DNA of 64,000 nt, taken from positions 908,501 to 972,500 of the forward strand of contig NZ_CP022203.1 in NCBI RefSeq assembly GCF_002305895.1. Reading direction: 5' to 3'. A model generated the notes under the pieces. The model saw only the letters and a list, made by a program, of their open reading frames with translations, ran no database searches and was not told the DNA's origin. Below, in pieces: positions 28,205-39,319 of the stretch (the first letter of the stretch is position 1; each line of letters opens with the position of its first letter). Origin of the DNA: Corallococcus macrosporus DSM 14697 (GTDB lineage Bacteria; Myxococcota; Myxococcia; Myxococcales; Myxococcaceae). Position numbers and translations under genes: made by a program.

Positions 28205-29362
28205 TCAAGTCAAGACGAGCGCCCTGGCTCGAAGGGGCTCACGTGCCTCCAGCGTCCAGACGTCCGCGTCTGGCTGATAGCCAGTGGCGCGCTTGCCTGC
28301 GGAGGCGTGGGCTTTCGTCGCGAGGAGTCCGGCGTGCCAGAGGTTCTGCTTCAGCTTGAACACCGTGGAGGGGTTGTAGGCTGCGTTGGGAAGGCGGGGC
28401 CCTATCTCTCCCGACGGGTCCGTCAGGAAGAGCGCGCCCGCGAGCGCCGAGTCCAATCGGGCGGCTTCGCAGGCCAGCTCCGGAAGCAGCAGGGGTTTCT
28501 CTCGTTCCGCCAATGCCCGGAGCACCAGCCGCACCGCGGGTTGCCGCAGGAGGACGAAGCGCGCGACGGCGGCGAGCCCCGCGTCCACCTCCGCCAGGCG
28601 GCTCCGTTTGTCGTAGGTACGGGCCGGGGTGAACCGCAAGGCATCGAGGAGATCCGCCACCGTCTTGCCTTCCAGGGTCGGCGCGCCGTCCAGGTCGATG
28701 AGCCCCAGCGTCATCGCCCCCGCGATGGCGAGTCGCCGTGAGTCCGGTGAAGCGAGGTCGCGCCAGCGCCGCGTGAGGGCATCTGTGAGTGACAGGGACG
28801 CGCTCTTCCGGTCCGAGATGAAGGCCACCGCCAGATAGTTGAGCGGGTGGTTGAGCTGCAGGCTGCGCGCGACGGGGGCCCCCTCCAGCATCGCCGCGGC
28901 ATGACTGACGACTTGTGGATGCGGTCGAGGGTCGGTGGGGAGGAGCGCCTCGCTCCAGCGCCCCGATTCGCGCACGAGGAGTCCGACGCCGTTGTCCCTG
29001 GCCATCCTGGTGGCCGCGCGTGTGACGTCGCCATTCAGGTCCGGGACCGCGAGCCAGGCATGGTGGACGCCTGTTTGATACCGGTGGGCTTGTCCCAGGC
29101 CTTTGACCCAGTCCCCGCCGGAGGCTTTCACCTCGATTCCGGCGATGAGCCTGCCGCCCGCGACCTCGAGATTGCAGAGCACGTCCGGCCGGGTGTCGTC
29201 GAGCGAGAGCCGGGTCATGGGCTCGAGCTTGTGCTTGAAAGCGCTGCGCAGGTAGCTCGGGTCGGCGTCCACGAGGATGCGGCTGACGCGCGCGCCGCGG
29301 AGCCCATGCTCAAGCAGGTGCTGCTTCAAGGAGTGGACGACGCTGGCTTCTGGGCTGGCCAT
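28205..29362 (-). CDS. PD-(D/E)XK nuclease-like protein, possible restriction or repair enzyme
   Basis: A 385-residue protein of no certain family. Its N-terminal third resembles a PD-(D/E)XK nuclease core: Asp60 in TRPDVLCNLEV, then GIEVKASGG with Glu77 and Lys79, then QAHRYQ at 91-96, which is like the Q-x3-Y motif of restriction-type nucleases. The rest is helical with two winged-helix-like segments (RFVLLRQPAVRLVLRALAER and YNPSTVFKLKQNLWHAGLLA). No methyltransferase or helicase partner is on the same strand; the SNF2 helicase is convergent, 34 bases away. The ATG at 29362 is chosen because coding character starts there. Confidence 0.6.
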   Translation of the reverse strand: MASPEASVVHSLKQHLLEHGLRGARVSRILVDADPSYLRSAFKHKLEPMTRLSLDDTRPDVLCNLEVAGGRLIAGIEVKASGGDWVKGLGQAHRYQTGVHHAWLAVPDLNGDVTRAATRMARDNGVGLLVRESGRWSEALLPTDPRPHPQVVSHAAAMLEGAPVARSLQLNHPLNYLAVAFISDRKSASLSLTDALTRRWRDLASPDSRRLAIAGAMTLGLIDLDGAPTLEGKTVADLLDALRFTPARTYDKRSRLAEVDAGLAAVARFVLLRQPAVRLVLRALAEREKPLLLPELACEAARLDSALAGALFLTDPSGEIGPRLPNAAYNPSTVFKLKQNLWHAGLLATKAHASAGKRATGYQPDADVWTLEAREPLRARALVLT

Positions 29363-29616
29363 GCCGGGCAAGCGTACCGCCTGGGGGGGCAGGCCGGCAC
29401 GCCTGTCGCGTCCTCGATGCTCGTGACGCCTGGGGCGGAGGGCGCGGCGGTTCCGGCCCCGCTGGCCCCGGATGCTCGGGGCGCGCATCTGGCGGACGGG
29501 TTTGCCCCGGAGTGTGATACCCGTACCCGAGTCCAGCACCTGACTCGCTGCGTGGTACCGCATGGCGGTCCGGGGGCGCCCCTGGTACGGACAGGTTGTC
29601 GGAGGAACGAAACACG

Positions 29617-30162
29617 ATGGACGCGAACGCAGTGGCGGAGCTCGAGAAGGCGGGCGTGAAGGTGGACCAGCCCGAGCGCCTGTACGTGGCGGTGGAGTGG
29701 GACGAGGACGGCAAGCACGTGCGTCCGGTGGGAGAGCGCGTCCAGGTTCGCGCGGGCGAGCAGCTCGCCCACGTGACGCTCAAGCCCATCTCCCAGCTCT
29801 TCACCGGCGACGCGAAGCCCCCCAGCTTCGCCAAGGCGCCGCCCATGGAGTACCAGCCCTTCTTCCTCCTCATCGAGGCCACCGCCGCCGGCTACTGCCG
29901 CGCCGTGCGCAACACCGAGACGGACCAGGAGTTCGAGCGGCTCTACCGCCACCTCCTGCGCCGCCCCGACGGCACCGACCGCAACCCGCTCTTCTCGCAC
30001 CTGCAGGGCGCCGTCCGCCTCTACATGTCCCTGCGCGACGTCAGCCAGGCGGAGTTCGAGGCCGTCATCCACCGCCTCCACCAGTCCGCCCGTCACTTCC
30101 AGACGCACACCGGGAGCATCAACTACTTCCAGGAAGTGCTCCGCGAAGTGCTCGGCGCCTGA
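29617..30162 (+). CDS. Conserved hypothetical cytoplasmic protein
   Basis: A 181-residue protein with no signal peptide or membrane segment and no domain that I recognise. It starts acidic (MDANAVAELEKAGVKVD) and includes a hydrophobic core strand (YQPFFLLIEAT) and an amphipathic C-terminal half (LYRHLLRRPDG, SLRDVSQAEFEAVIHRLHQ). GGAGGA lies 10 bases before the ATG; an in-frame TTG at 29596 sits before that site and is less likely. Codon bias fits its neighbours. Confidence 0.65.
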   Translation: MDANAVAELEKAGVKVDQPERLYVAVEWDEDGKHVRPVGERVQVRAGEQLAHVTLKPISQLFTGDAKPPSFAKAPPMEYQPFFLLIEATAAGYCRAVRNTETDQEFERLYRHLLRRPDGTDRNPLFSHLQGAVRLYMSLRDVSQAEFEAVIHRLHQSARHFQTHTGSINYFQEVLREVLGA

Positions 30163-30186
30163 GCCTCCGCGCCATCCAGCGCCGCG

Positions 30187-30213
30187 CGCCCTCCTGGTCA
30201 ACCCGGGAGGGCG
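30187..30213 (+). terminator. GC-rich hairpin downstream of the hypothetical gene
   Basis: An 8-bp stem (CGCCCTCC / GGAGGGCG) with an 11-base loop lies 24 bases after the stop. There is no T-run, so termination strength is uncertain. Confidence 0.35.
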
Positions 30214-30273
30214 GCAGGTGGAATATCGTGCGCCGCCGCCCGTTCCCGGGCGTCCCTCCCGACAGGAGCACGG

Positions 30274-31680
30274 ATGTTCCGTCAGTCGTTACTCTGGACC
30301 TCGTGTCTGGCCCTGCTTACCGGCCCCGTGGCCTGTGCGCAGACGCAGGCCAAGGCGGTGGCGAAGCCCGCCGTGGCCGCCGCGCCGAAGCTGGCCACCG
30401 GCATCGAGTCCCGCACCCTCAAGAACGGGCTCAAGGTCATCGTCTGGCCCAACCACGACATCCCCAGTGTCGTCCTCTACAACTGGTTCCGCGTCGGCGG
30501 CCGGAACGAGTACCCGGGCATCACCGGCCTGTCCCACTTCTTCGAGCACATGATGTTCAACGGCGCGAAGAAGTACGGCCCCGGTGAGTTCGACCGCGTC
30601 ATGGAGGCCAACGGCGGCGCCAACAACGCCTTCACCTCCGAGGACGTCACCGTCTACATGGACTGGTTCCCGCGCTCCGCGCTCGACGTCATCTTCGACC
30701 TCGAGGCCGACCGGCTCCAGCACCTGGCCATCGACCCCAAGGTCACCGAGTCCGAGCGCGGCGTCGTCTACTCGGAGCGCCGCTCCGCCATCGACAATGA
30801 CAACATGGGCGCCCTCATGGAGCAGGTGCAGGCCACCGCCTTCGTGGCCCACCCGTACCAGTTCCCCGTCATCGGCTGGCCGTCCGACATCGAGTCGTGG
30901 CGCATCGAGGATCTCCAGCGCTTCTACAAGACGTACTACGCGCCCAACAACGCCACGCTCATCTTCACCGGCGCCGTGACGCCCGCCGAAATCTTCGCGC
31001 TCGCGGAGAAGTACCTGGAGCCCATCCCCTCGCAGCCCGCCCCCGAGCCCGTCCGCACCCAGGAGCCCGAGCAGCAGGGCGAGCGCCGCGTCGTCGTGCG
31101 CAAGCAGGCCCAGGCCCCGCTCATCCAGCTCGCCTACCACGGCATCTCCGGCAAGGACGCGGACGTGGAGGCGCTCACGCTGCTCCTGAGCATCCTCACC
31201 AACGGCGACTCCTCGCGCCTGCACCGCCGCCTCGTGGAGGAGGAGCGCGCCGCCCTGCGCGTCAACTCTCACTACAGCCCCGGCTTCGACCCGTCGCTCG
31301 TCTGGGTCTTCGCGGACTTGCCCCCCGGCGCCGACCTGTCCAGGGTGGAGGGCCTGCTCACCGAGGAGCTGGACCGCGTCGTCAAGGAGGGCGTCAGCGA
31401 CGCCGAGCTCCAGAAGGCGCGCAACATCACCCTGTCCCAGTACTGGCGCGGCCTCGAGACGAACAACGGCCGGGGCCGCGCGCTGGGCGCCGCGGAGACG
31501 TTCCGCGGGGACTACCGCCAGCTCTTCGACGCGCCCGCCCGCTATGAGCGCGTGACGCGTGACGATGTCCGAAAGGTCGCCGCGCGCATCTTCAATTCGC
31601 AGCGCCGCACCGTGGGCTGGCTCGTGCCCGCCGACGCGCAGGCCGCCACCCCCGATTCCCGCAAGGAGGCCTCGCGATGA
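30274..31680 (+). CDS. M16-family zinc peptidase, active subunit
   Basis: A 468-residue exported protease. The N-terminus is a signal peptide that may be lipidated (TGPVAC). The inverted zinc motif HxxEH is present as HFFEH at residues 88-92, and the distal Glu is expected in the [12 protein letters not shown] region. The mature protein has two M16 domains of about 200 residues. It is active as one half of a heterodimer with the next gene, which lacks the motif. The pair overlaps by 4 bases (ATGA), so the two subunits are translated together. Confidence 0.93.
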   Translation: MFRQSLLWTSCLALLTGPVACAQTQAKAVAKPAVAAAPKLATGIESRTLKNGLKVIVWPNHDIPSVVLYNWFRVGGRNEYPGITGLSHFFEHMMFNGAKKYGPGEFDRVMEANGGANNAFTSEDVTVYMDWFPRSALDVIFDLEADRLQHLAIDPKVTESERGVVYSERRSAIDNDNMGALMEQVQATAFVAHPYQFPVIGWPSDIESWRIEDLQRFYKTYYAPNNATLIFTGAVTPAEIFALAEKYLEPIPSQPAPEPVRTQEPEQQGERRVVVRKQAQAPLIQLAYHGISGKDADVEALTLLLSILTNGDSSRLHRRLVEEERAALRVNSHYSPGFDPSLVWVFADLPPGADLSRVEGLLTEELDRVVKEGVSDAELQKARNITLSQYWRGLETNNGRGRALGAAETFRGDYRQLFDAPARYERVTRDDVRKVAARIFNSQRRTVGWLVPADAQAATPDSRKEASR

Positions 31681-33161
31681 GCGCCCCGCTCACCTGGAAG
31701 GCCGCGTTCACCACGCTGGTGTTGTCCTCCGTCCCCGCCGCGGCGCAAGGCTCCGCCGCCGCGGCGCAAGGCTCCGCCGCCGCGCCCAGGGCCGCCGCCA
31801 CCGCGGCGCCGGCGCAGCAGGGCGTGACGCTCCCCAAGGCCACCACCGTCACGCTGAAGAACGGCGCGAAGCTGCTGCTCGTGGAGCGCAAGGAGCTGCC
31901 GCTCGTCTCGTTCAGCGCGTGGGTGCGCGGCGGCGCCCTGGGCGACCCCGCTGGCAAGGAAGGCCTGGCCTCGCTCACCGGCGAGCTGCTCCAGAAGGGC
32001 GCCGGCGCCCGTGACGCGCGCCAGTTCGCCGAGGCCGTGGACGGCGTGGGCGGCGCGATTCAGGTGGCCGCCACCCTGGAGGCCCTGGTCATCAGCGGCC
32101 AGTTCATGTCGCGCGACACCGGGCTGATGGTGGAGCTGCTCACCGACATGCTCACCCGGCCGCGCTTCGACGCGAAGGAGCTGGAGAAGGTCCGCGCGCG
32201 CAAGGCTTCCGAAATCGCCGCCGCGAAGGATGGCGACCCGCGCGGGCTGATTGGCGCGTACTTCCAGGCCTTCCACTTCGCCGGGCACCCGTACGGCACG
32301 CCCGTCAACGGCAGCGAGGCGTCCCTGCCCGGCCTGTCGCGCGAGGACGTGCTCGCGTACGCGAAGAACCACCTGGGGGGAGATCGGCTCATCGTCTCCG
32401 TGGTGGGTGACTTCGACGCGAAGGCGCTCGCGAAGAAGCTGGAGTCCTCGCTCGGTGGCTGGGCGCGCGCCGCCACGCCCGCGCCCACGGTGTCCGCCAC
32501 GGCCGCCTCCAAGGGCCGGCGCGTGCTGCTGGTGGACAAGCCGGACGCCACCCAGACGTACTTCTGGATTGGCAACACCGGCATCTCCCGCACAGACGCG
32601 GACCGCGCCTCGGTGCGGCTCGCGGAGACGGTGTTCGGCGGGCGCTTCACCTCGCTGCTCAACACGGAGCTGCGCGTGAAGTCCGGCCTCAGCTATGGCG
32701 CCAGCTCCGTGTTCATCCGCAACACGCAGCCGGGCCCCGTCGTCATCGCGTCGTACACGAAGACGGAGTCCACGGGCCGCGCCATCGACCTGGCGCTGGA
32801 GACGCTCGCGGGCTACCGGAAGTCCGGCATGGATGACGCCATGCTCGCCTCCGCCAAATCGTACGTGCTGGGGCAGTTCCCGCCCACGCTGGAGACGGGC
32901 GCGCAGGTGGCGGGCAAGCTGTCGGAGCTGGCCTTCTACGGGCTGGACGCCAGCGACGTGGACGGCTTCGCCAGCGCGGTCTCCGCCACCACGCGCGCGG
33001 GGGTGAATGGCATCATCCAGCGCAAGCTCCCCGCGCCGGAGGACCTCACCTTCGTCCTCATCGGCAACGCGTCGGAGATTCGCGACATGGCTCGCAAGTA
33101 CGGCCCCGTCACGGAGATGAGCATCTCCGACAAGCACTTCGCGCCGCCCGCGAAGCGCTGA
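31677..33161 (+). CDS. M16-family peptidase-like protein, non-catalytic subunit
   Basis: A 494-residue exported partner. A signal peptide is followed by an Ala-rich stretch containing the direct repeat AAAQGSAA. In place of HxxEH the sequence reads [12 protein letters not shown], so the zinc site is lost, while the substrate-side R/Y region is kept ([10 protein letters not shown]). This is the usual PqqF/Mpp-type arrangement in which the second subunit binds substrate. It begins inside the stop of the active subunit. Confidence 0.9.
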   Translation: MSAPLTWKAAFTTLVLSSVPAAAQGSAAAAQGSAAAPRAAATAAPAQQGVTLPKATTVTLKNGAKLLLVERKELPLVSFSAWVRGGALGDPAGKEGLASLTGELLQKGAGARDARQFAEAVDGVGGAIQVAATLEALVISGQFMSRDTGLMVELLTDMLTRPRFDAKELEKVRARKASEIAAAKDGDPRGLIGAYFQAFHFAGHPYGTPVNGSEASLPGLSREDVLAYAKNHLGGDRLIVSVVGDFDAKALAKKLESSLGGWARAATPAPTVSATAASKGRRVLLVDKPDATQTYFWIGNTGISRTDADRASVRLAETVFGGRFTSLLNTELRVKSGLSYGASSVFIRNTQPGPVVIASYTKTESTGRAIDLALETLAGYRKSGMDDAMLASAKSYVLGQFPPTLETGAQVAGKLSELAFYGLDASDVDGFASAVSATTRAGVNGIIQRKLPAPEDLTFVLIGNASEIRDMARKYGPVTEMSISDKHFAPPAKR

Positions 33162-33178
33162 AGCCCGCCCGCCGCCGC

Positions 33179-33215
33179 GCACCGCCGGTCCTCGACGAAG
33201 TCGGGCCGGCGGTGC
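33179..33215. terminator. Hairpin between convergent M16 and DUF1615 genes
   Basis: A perfect 10-bp stem (GCACCGCCGG / CCGGCGGTGC) with a 17-base loop lies between two convergent stops. It lacks a T-run on either side and could act in both directions. Confidence 0.45.
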
Positions 33216-33230
33216 CAGGGGCCTTCCGCG

Positions 33231-34577
33231 CTACTTCGCCTTCTGCGCCTGGTAGCGCTTCATGCACTTCTGGAAGCGCCGGTCCACCGAGCGCGCGAAC
33301 CACGCGGTGGTGAGCTCGCGCTTCAGCTTCGGGCTCCGGAGCGTCACCCGGGGGAGCTGGGCGTACGACGGTGCCTCGCCCGTCTCCCGCTGGTAGACGC
33401 GCTTCACCGCGCGGAACGTGTCGGTGGATTCGAACACCGCCTCCTTCTCCTTGCGCACGTCGCGGCGGACCGTCCGCTCGCTGAGCTCCGGGGCGAAGCG
33501 CCGGCGGAAGGCGAGCATCGCCCGCAGCGACTTGCTGTCCTCGCTGCGCGGCTCGCCCTGCTTGTCATAGAGCTGGAGGTCTCCATCCGGCGCCAGGGGA
33601 TGCCCGGTGAGGCGGCTCACCTGCGACTGGAGCGCGGCGTTGCGTGACGCATAGACGCCCGCGTTGTAGTCCGCGAAGCGGAAGAGGGGCTCGGGGTACG
33701 CGGCCTCGTAGCCCAACAGCCGCGCGGTGCCGTAACGCACGCCGCCCGCGCGGGTGTACATCGACTCGCGCACCTCGGCCGGGTCCGCGTCCTCGCCCGC
33801 CTTCTGGAGTGCGTAGCGCACGCTCACCTGCATGGAGCCAGCGGTGGTGACGGGGTTGAACTCGTGCAGGTTTCCCGAGGCGAAGAGGCCGCTGGTGAAG
33901 TCCACGACCTTGAAGGTGTTCGGGTACTCGACCTCGTAGTACGCGAGCATGTCGCGGAAGAGCCGGTCCAGGTCGCGCTCGGTGCGCAGCGCGCGCAGCC
34001 GCGCGTCGAAGGTCTTCCTGCTGCCCTTCGCGCGGCCTTCCAGCACCGACGCCAGGACCTTGCGGCCCAGCGGCCCCAGCTTGTCCGCGTGCTCCTCCAG
34101 GCGGGCCCGCACCATCTTCGGCAACCCCGGGACGGCCGGGTCGACCTTGTAGCCGGACTCCTGTTCGATGACGGCCAGCACCGAGCACACCGCGGGCGGC
34201 GACGGGGCGAGCTCCTCCACCTCCAGCGCGGCCAGCACGTCGCGGGCCCAGCCCTCACGCTCCTGGAGCTTCGGCGGCATCAGCTTCGCCACCTCCGACA
34301 CGGAGAGCCGGGGCGGTGGCGGAATGGTCGGCTGGGCCGGGCCTGCTCCGCGCGACGCGCACGCGGTCAGAACGCCCGACGCCAACAGGGCCCCCAGCCA
34401 CAGGCCGAGACGCCGGCTGGCGGCCAGCGGCGCATCGGCCCTCGTGCGGGCGCCCAGGTTCGCGCCACGCGGGGCCGCCAGTGTCGAATCGCGCCACCGC
34501 GCGAGCGCCACCCACAAGCCGCGCCACGCGCTGCGCCAGCCGTGCGGATGGGACTGCGGTGCAATGGGCTCCGGCAT
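33231..34577 (-). CDS. DUF1615 lipoprotein with long N-terminal extension
   Basis: A 448-residue protein. The DUF1615 part covers about residues 90-430 (SVLAVIEQESGYKVDPAVPG, EFNPVTTAGSMQVSVRYAL, YRFADYNAG-like FRFADYNAGVYASRN). Its ESGY and GSMQV segments resemble lytic transglycosylases, so a peptidoglycan-related role is plausible. A lipobox (GVLTAC) occurs only after about 55 Arg/Trp/Ala-rich residues. The start is nevertheless supported by a TGGAGG site 7 bases upstream, and I find no better in-frame start nearer the lipobox, so the extension appears real. Confidence 0.8.
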   Translation of the reverse strand: MPEPIAPQSHPHGWRSAWRGLWVALARWRDSTLAAPRGANLGARTRADAPLAASRRLGLWLGALLASGVLTACASRGAGPAQPTIPPPPRLSVSEVAKLMPPKLQEREGWARDVLAALEVEELAPSPPAVCSVLAVIEQESGYKVDPAVPGLPKMVRARLEEHADKLGPLGRKVLASVLEGRAKGSRKTFDARLRALRTERDLDRLFRDMLAYYEVEYPNTFKVVDFTSGLFASGNLHEFNPVTTAGSMQVSVRYALQKAGEDADPAEVRESMYTRAGGVRYGTARLLGYEAAYPEPLFRFADYNAGVYASRNAALQSQVSRLTGHPLAPDGDLQLYDKQGEPRSEDSKSLRAMLAFRRRFAPELSERTVRRDVRKEKEAVFESTDTFRAVKRVYQRETGEAPSYAQLPRVTLRSPKLKRELTTAWFARSVDRRFQKCMKRYQAQKAK

Positions 34578-34736
34578 GCGCTCGCCTCCAGGGGCTTGGG
34601 CCCTGATATCTCAAGAGGCGCGCCGCGCAGGCGAAAGCCGAGGGTCCGCCGCCTGCCCGGTGTGGGGGCGAGCGGGCCCCCGTGACGCCGGGTGGAGCCT
34701 CCCAGGTGGGAGGCCCTACCACGGCCCGGGCCCGGC

Positions 34737-35459
34737 TCAGCGGCGGATCTGCACGTCGCGCGCGACGGTGCGCCCACCCATGAGCACGAACTGCGCGCGC
34801 ACCGGCGTGCCTTCCTCGAGCTGACGCAGCGGCACCTTCCGGCCCTGGCGCAGGCCCCGGCTGCGGCGGTCCAGCTCCAGCTCGTAGACGCCGCCCTCGC
34901 GGTCCTTCACGGTGATGGCGTGCTGCTTCACCCGCGTGACGCGCCCGTTCACCGAGCTGGTGGCGATGACGACGTCCTCCAGGCCCGCGCTCCCCGAGCC
35001 GCCCTGGCCCGTCCCCGCCGTGGCGTCCTGCGCCGCGCGCGCCGCGCCCAGGTACCAGTCCTCGTCCTCTCGGGCCTGGACGGCCTCGGAGCCAATCATC
35101 ACCCGGCCCGCGGTCGCCTGCTGCTGCGTCTGCGGCTCGGCGGGCTCCGTCACCGGGGCCGGTGCGCGCACGGGAGCGCCTTGCAGCGGCGCCACGGTGC
35201 TGTCGCTCAAGGCCGTCGGTGCTCGCGCCGGAGCGCTCTGCGCCGGCGCGGGCTCCGAGACCGCCGTCGCGGGGCGGAGCGCTCCCGTCTCTGTCGGGCG
35301 CTCCACGTCCGCCGCGGGCTCGCGTTCAATGGCCCCGGCCGGGGTGTCCGCTTCCACGCCTCCGGGCGCGACGACGCCCGCCCGAGGCTCCCGCTCACGG
35401 CACCCCGACGCCAACACGCAGAGGCCCAGCATTCCCACCCACGCCCATCCCTTTCCCAT
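34737..35459 (-). CDS. Lipoprotein, function unknown
   Basis: A 240-residue lipoprotein with lipobox LASGC (Cys20). A Pro/Ala/Thr-rich linker covers about residues 25-115, followed by a basic domain with SVNGRVTRVKQHAITVKDREG and VPLRQLEEGTPVRAQF, which suggests a small OB- or PRC-like beta-barrel. The function is not known. It has its own intergenic spaces on both sides. Confidence 0.75.
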   Translation of the reverse strand: MGKGWAWVGMLGLCVLASGCREREPRAGVVAPGGVEADTPAGAIEREPAADVERPTETGALRPATAVSEPAPAQSAPARAPTALSDSTVAPLQGAPVRAPAPVTEPAEPQTQQQATAGRVMIGSEAVQAREDEDWYLGAARAAQDATAGTGQGGSGSAGLEDVVIATSSVNGRVTRVKQHAITVKDREGGVYELELDRRSRGLRQGRKVPLRQLEEGTPVRAQFVLMGGRTVARDVQIRR

Positions 35460-35624
35460 ACCGTTCCCCTCGAGTTCCCACTCGCTCCGTTTCGCGGCTT
35501 CCTTTGCAAGCTGTGTGCGCTGGCCCTCCGGTGGGAGCCGCGCGTTGGGAACCGGCGCTGACGGGTGGACACTCGTCGCGGCCGGTGTGCGGCGGCGGAC
35601 GAAAGGCGCGGGGCGCCGGCCGCT

Positions 35625-36434
35625 TCACGCCGCCAGCGCGCGGGCCACGGCCTTCACGTGTGAGCGCACCAGCTCGCGAGCGCCCATCAACTCCGTGGCG
35701 TTCTCCGGCACGTAGCCCAGGCACAGCACCACGTCGTCCTCCGGCGCGGTGCGCACGCCCAGCTTCACGTAGTCCACCGTGCGCGGCACGGGCTCGCCGT
35801 CGGCGTCCCGGTTGAAGCGGCCGAACACCGTGGCATTCGCGCCCCGCCGCGGCGCCGTCTCCTTCAAGGCGAACAGCCGGCGAACGGCGGCGAGCGCCTC
35901 CGGCTGCTCCAGCAGCGCCTCCGGCCGCGCGGGGCCGGCCAGCTCCCACTCCAACAGGCGCAGGCAGCCGCGGACGAACTCCACGTCGGTGATGACCAGC
36001 CCGTACAGGTACCAGTCCGCGCAGGCCGCCTGCACCAGCCTCGCCTGGGCGTCCGTCAGCCAACCGAAGGAGGGGCAGGTGAATGTCTCGCAGACGGCGG
36101 AGCGGTACACGCCGCAGTCGCGCAGGTCCGCGCCGCCCGTCACCAGCGGGTGGGCGAGGCAGCCCACCTGCTTGCGCTCGTTGTCGAGGAAGCCGAGCAG
36201 CGGACACACCCGCACCGCGGAGAACATGGGCTCGGCGCGACGGGCCGCGAGCAGCTCACGCGCGGCCTCGTGCCATGCCGAGGCTTCCCAGGGCACGCGG
36301 CGAAGCCGCTCCGTCTGCATGGAGAGCTGCTCCGCCACGGCCAGGCGGGAATGGTCCCTGAAGTTGTAGAGGCCGCAGCAAGCACCACACGACGCGCCTC
36401 CACCGGGCTGGCACAGGTGGAAAGAAACAGTCAC
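35625..36434 (-). CDS. Cys-rich cytoplasmic protein (YkgJ-like cluster candidate)
   Basis: A 269-residue protein with many conserved-looking Cys: CGACCGLYNF near the N-terminus, VRVCPLLG, QVGCLAHP, DCGVYRSAVCETFTCP. This spacing resembles the zinc/iron-binding cysteine cluster family (YkgJ), where CxxCC is typical. There is no membrane segment. The start is GTG at 36432-36434, in a spot without a strong ribosome site. Function is unknown; a metal-binding role is inferred from the Cys pattern. Confidence 0.65.
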   Translation of the reverse strand: MTVSFHLCQPGGGASCGACCGLYNFRDHSRLAVAEQLSMQTERLRRVPWEASAWHEAARELLAARRAEPMFSAVRVCPLLGFLDNERKQVGCLAHPLVTGGADLRDCGVYRSAVCETFTCPSFGWLTDAQARLVQAACADWYLYGLVITDVEFVRGCLRLLEWELAGPARPEALLEQPEALAAVRRLFALKETAPRRGANATVFGRFNRDADGEPVPRTVDYVKLGVRTAPEDDVVLCLGYVPENATELMGARELVRSHVKAVARALAA

Positions 36435-36491
36435 CTTTCACATCTTACGGGCTCCAACGATTCATGCAGGAGAATCGTCGGGGCCGTCTTC

Positions 36492-38300
<1,809 letters not shown>

Positions 38301-38322
38301 GCGCCCGGTGTTAACAGGCGCG

Positions 38323-38829
38323 CTAGTAGGACGCGAACGCCGCCTCGAAGTCGAGGTCATCCAGGTCATCCCCGGCGTCCACGGCCGGACGCTCGTCCCG
38401 CGTCTCGGGGAGCGCGTCGGGCCGGGCGGACCACTCCGGAGACGCGGCGTCGGCGACCAGGGGGAGCACGGACACGCCGAGCAGCGCCATGGTCAACGCC
38501 GTCTCCATGGACTCCATCAGCGGCTCCTGGGAGCGGTGCCACCAGCGGTGGTGTCCCCGCTTCCGCCGCCGCAGCCGGTCCAGGCACGAGGTGCCCAGCA
38601 CCTGGATGCCGGCGCCTCCCAGCGTCGCGAGCGCCAGTCCACAGGCCATGGAGGAGACGCCGTGTGGCCGTCCCCGGAAGGGCCTCGTCGGCGCGTGTGG
38701 ATCCGTGGGCCTGGACGTCGCGGCCGAGGCCGCCGTCAGGCCGGGTCCCAGGGGCCGCGCTGGCGCGCGCGTGCCGCCGCGCAGGCGCCACGGCGCGGGG
38801 CGGACTCGACGGGGAGATGGGCTCCACAT
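38323..38829 (-). CDS. Small Arg-rich membrane protein, function unknown
   Basis: A 168-residue predicted protein. A basic N-terminal third is followed by two hydrophobic stretches ([21 protein letters not shown] and [18 protein letters not shown]) separated by [10 protein letters not shown], and an acidic end ([14 protein letters not shown]). The start is uncertain because the GAGGAG site lies 13 bases upstream. It is likely co-directional with the acyl-CoA dehydrogenase. Evidence is weaker than for its neighbours because overlapping frames are also open. Confidence 0.5.
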   Translation of the reverse strand: MWSPSPRRVRPAPWRLRGGTRAPARPLGPGLTAASAATSRPTDPHAPTRPFRGRPHGVSSMACGLALATLGGAGIQVLGTSCLDRLRRRKRGHHRWWHRSQEPLMESMETALTMALLGVSVLPLVADAASPEWSARPDALPETRDERPAVDAGDDLDDLDFEAAFASY

Positions 38830-39319
38830 GGGGGTGTCACGCTCCTCACGCGGCCTATCCCTCACAGGTGATATCCGCTGGCGGAAGGTGGTGCGCGTTG
38901 CTCGAACCCGCCATGTGGGAGTTGCTCGCGCCCTGGCAGGAGGGTGGCAGGGGAGGAGAGGTGAGAGGGGGCCGCCCGCCCGCCTGCCCAACGTCGTGTG
39001 ATGCGTGGCTGACATTGCCCGCGTCCTCCCTGGCCTCTCAGCTCGCCGAGGCGACTGGCATTGGCGGCTGCCCGCCCAGGCGCTGGGAGGCCAGGTCATC
39101 CTGCTGAAAACCCTTGTCGTGGTGAAGGGTGCGTCTGTCTGTTTTGTCCGCGCAAAGACAGACGTCTCGTGCCGCCGGGTGTTGACAGGTGTGTCCGGGT
39201 CCCGGCTCCCCGGCTGCCCGGGGTGGGGCCGGCCCGGGTCCGGCACTGTCGGCTGTTGAAAAGCCGCCTCCGCCCAGGAGGGCGCATCCGGGGCGGGCTG
39301 TTATGGTCGGGTGCCTTCC
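38830..39319. other. Long intergenic region upstream of sensor kinase operon
   Basis: About 490 bases without a convincing gene. It is GC-rich with purine-rich tracts around 38930-38970. It contains the 9-bp inverted repeat at 39132-39164 and a TTGACA at 39183-39188 with no clear -10 partner. No RNA gene is recognised. Confidence 0.5.
39132..39164. repeat. Inverted repeat upstream of the sensor kinase operon
   Basis: Perfect 9-base arms, CGTCTGTCT (39132-39140) and AGACAGACG (39156-39164), flank a 15-base spacer of lower GC content. It could be an operator or a transcript hairpin; no T-run follows. Confidence 0.4.

Noticed and set aside
31740-31790. Direct repeat in the signal region of the second M16 gene as a mobile or CRISPR-like repeat
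   Set aside because: It is a short in-frame duplication of an Ala/Gln/Gly-rich segment inside a coding region, not an array.
36457-36478. Inverted repeat ACGATTC / GAATCGT between the acyl-CoA dehydrogenase and the Cys-rich gene
   Set aside because: Only 7 bases per arm, no T-run, and no promoter next to it; could be chance.
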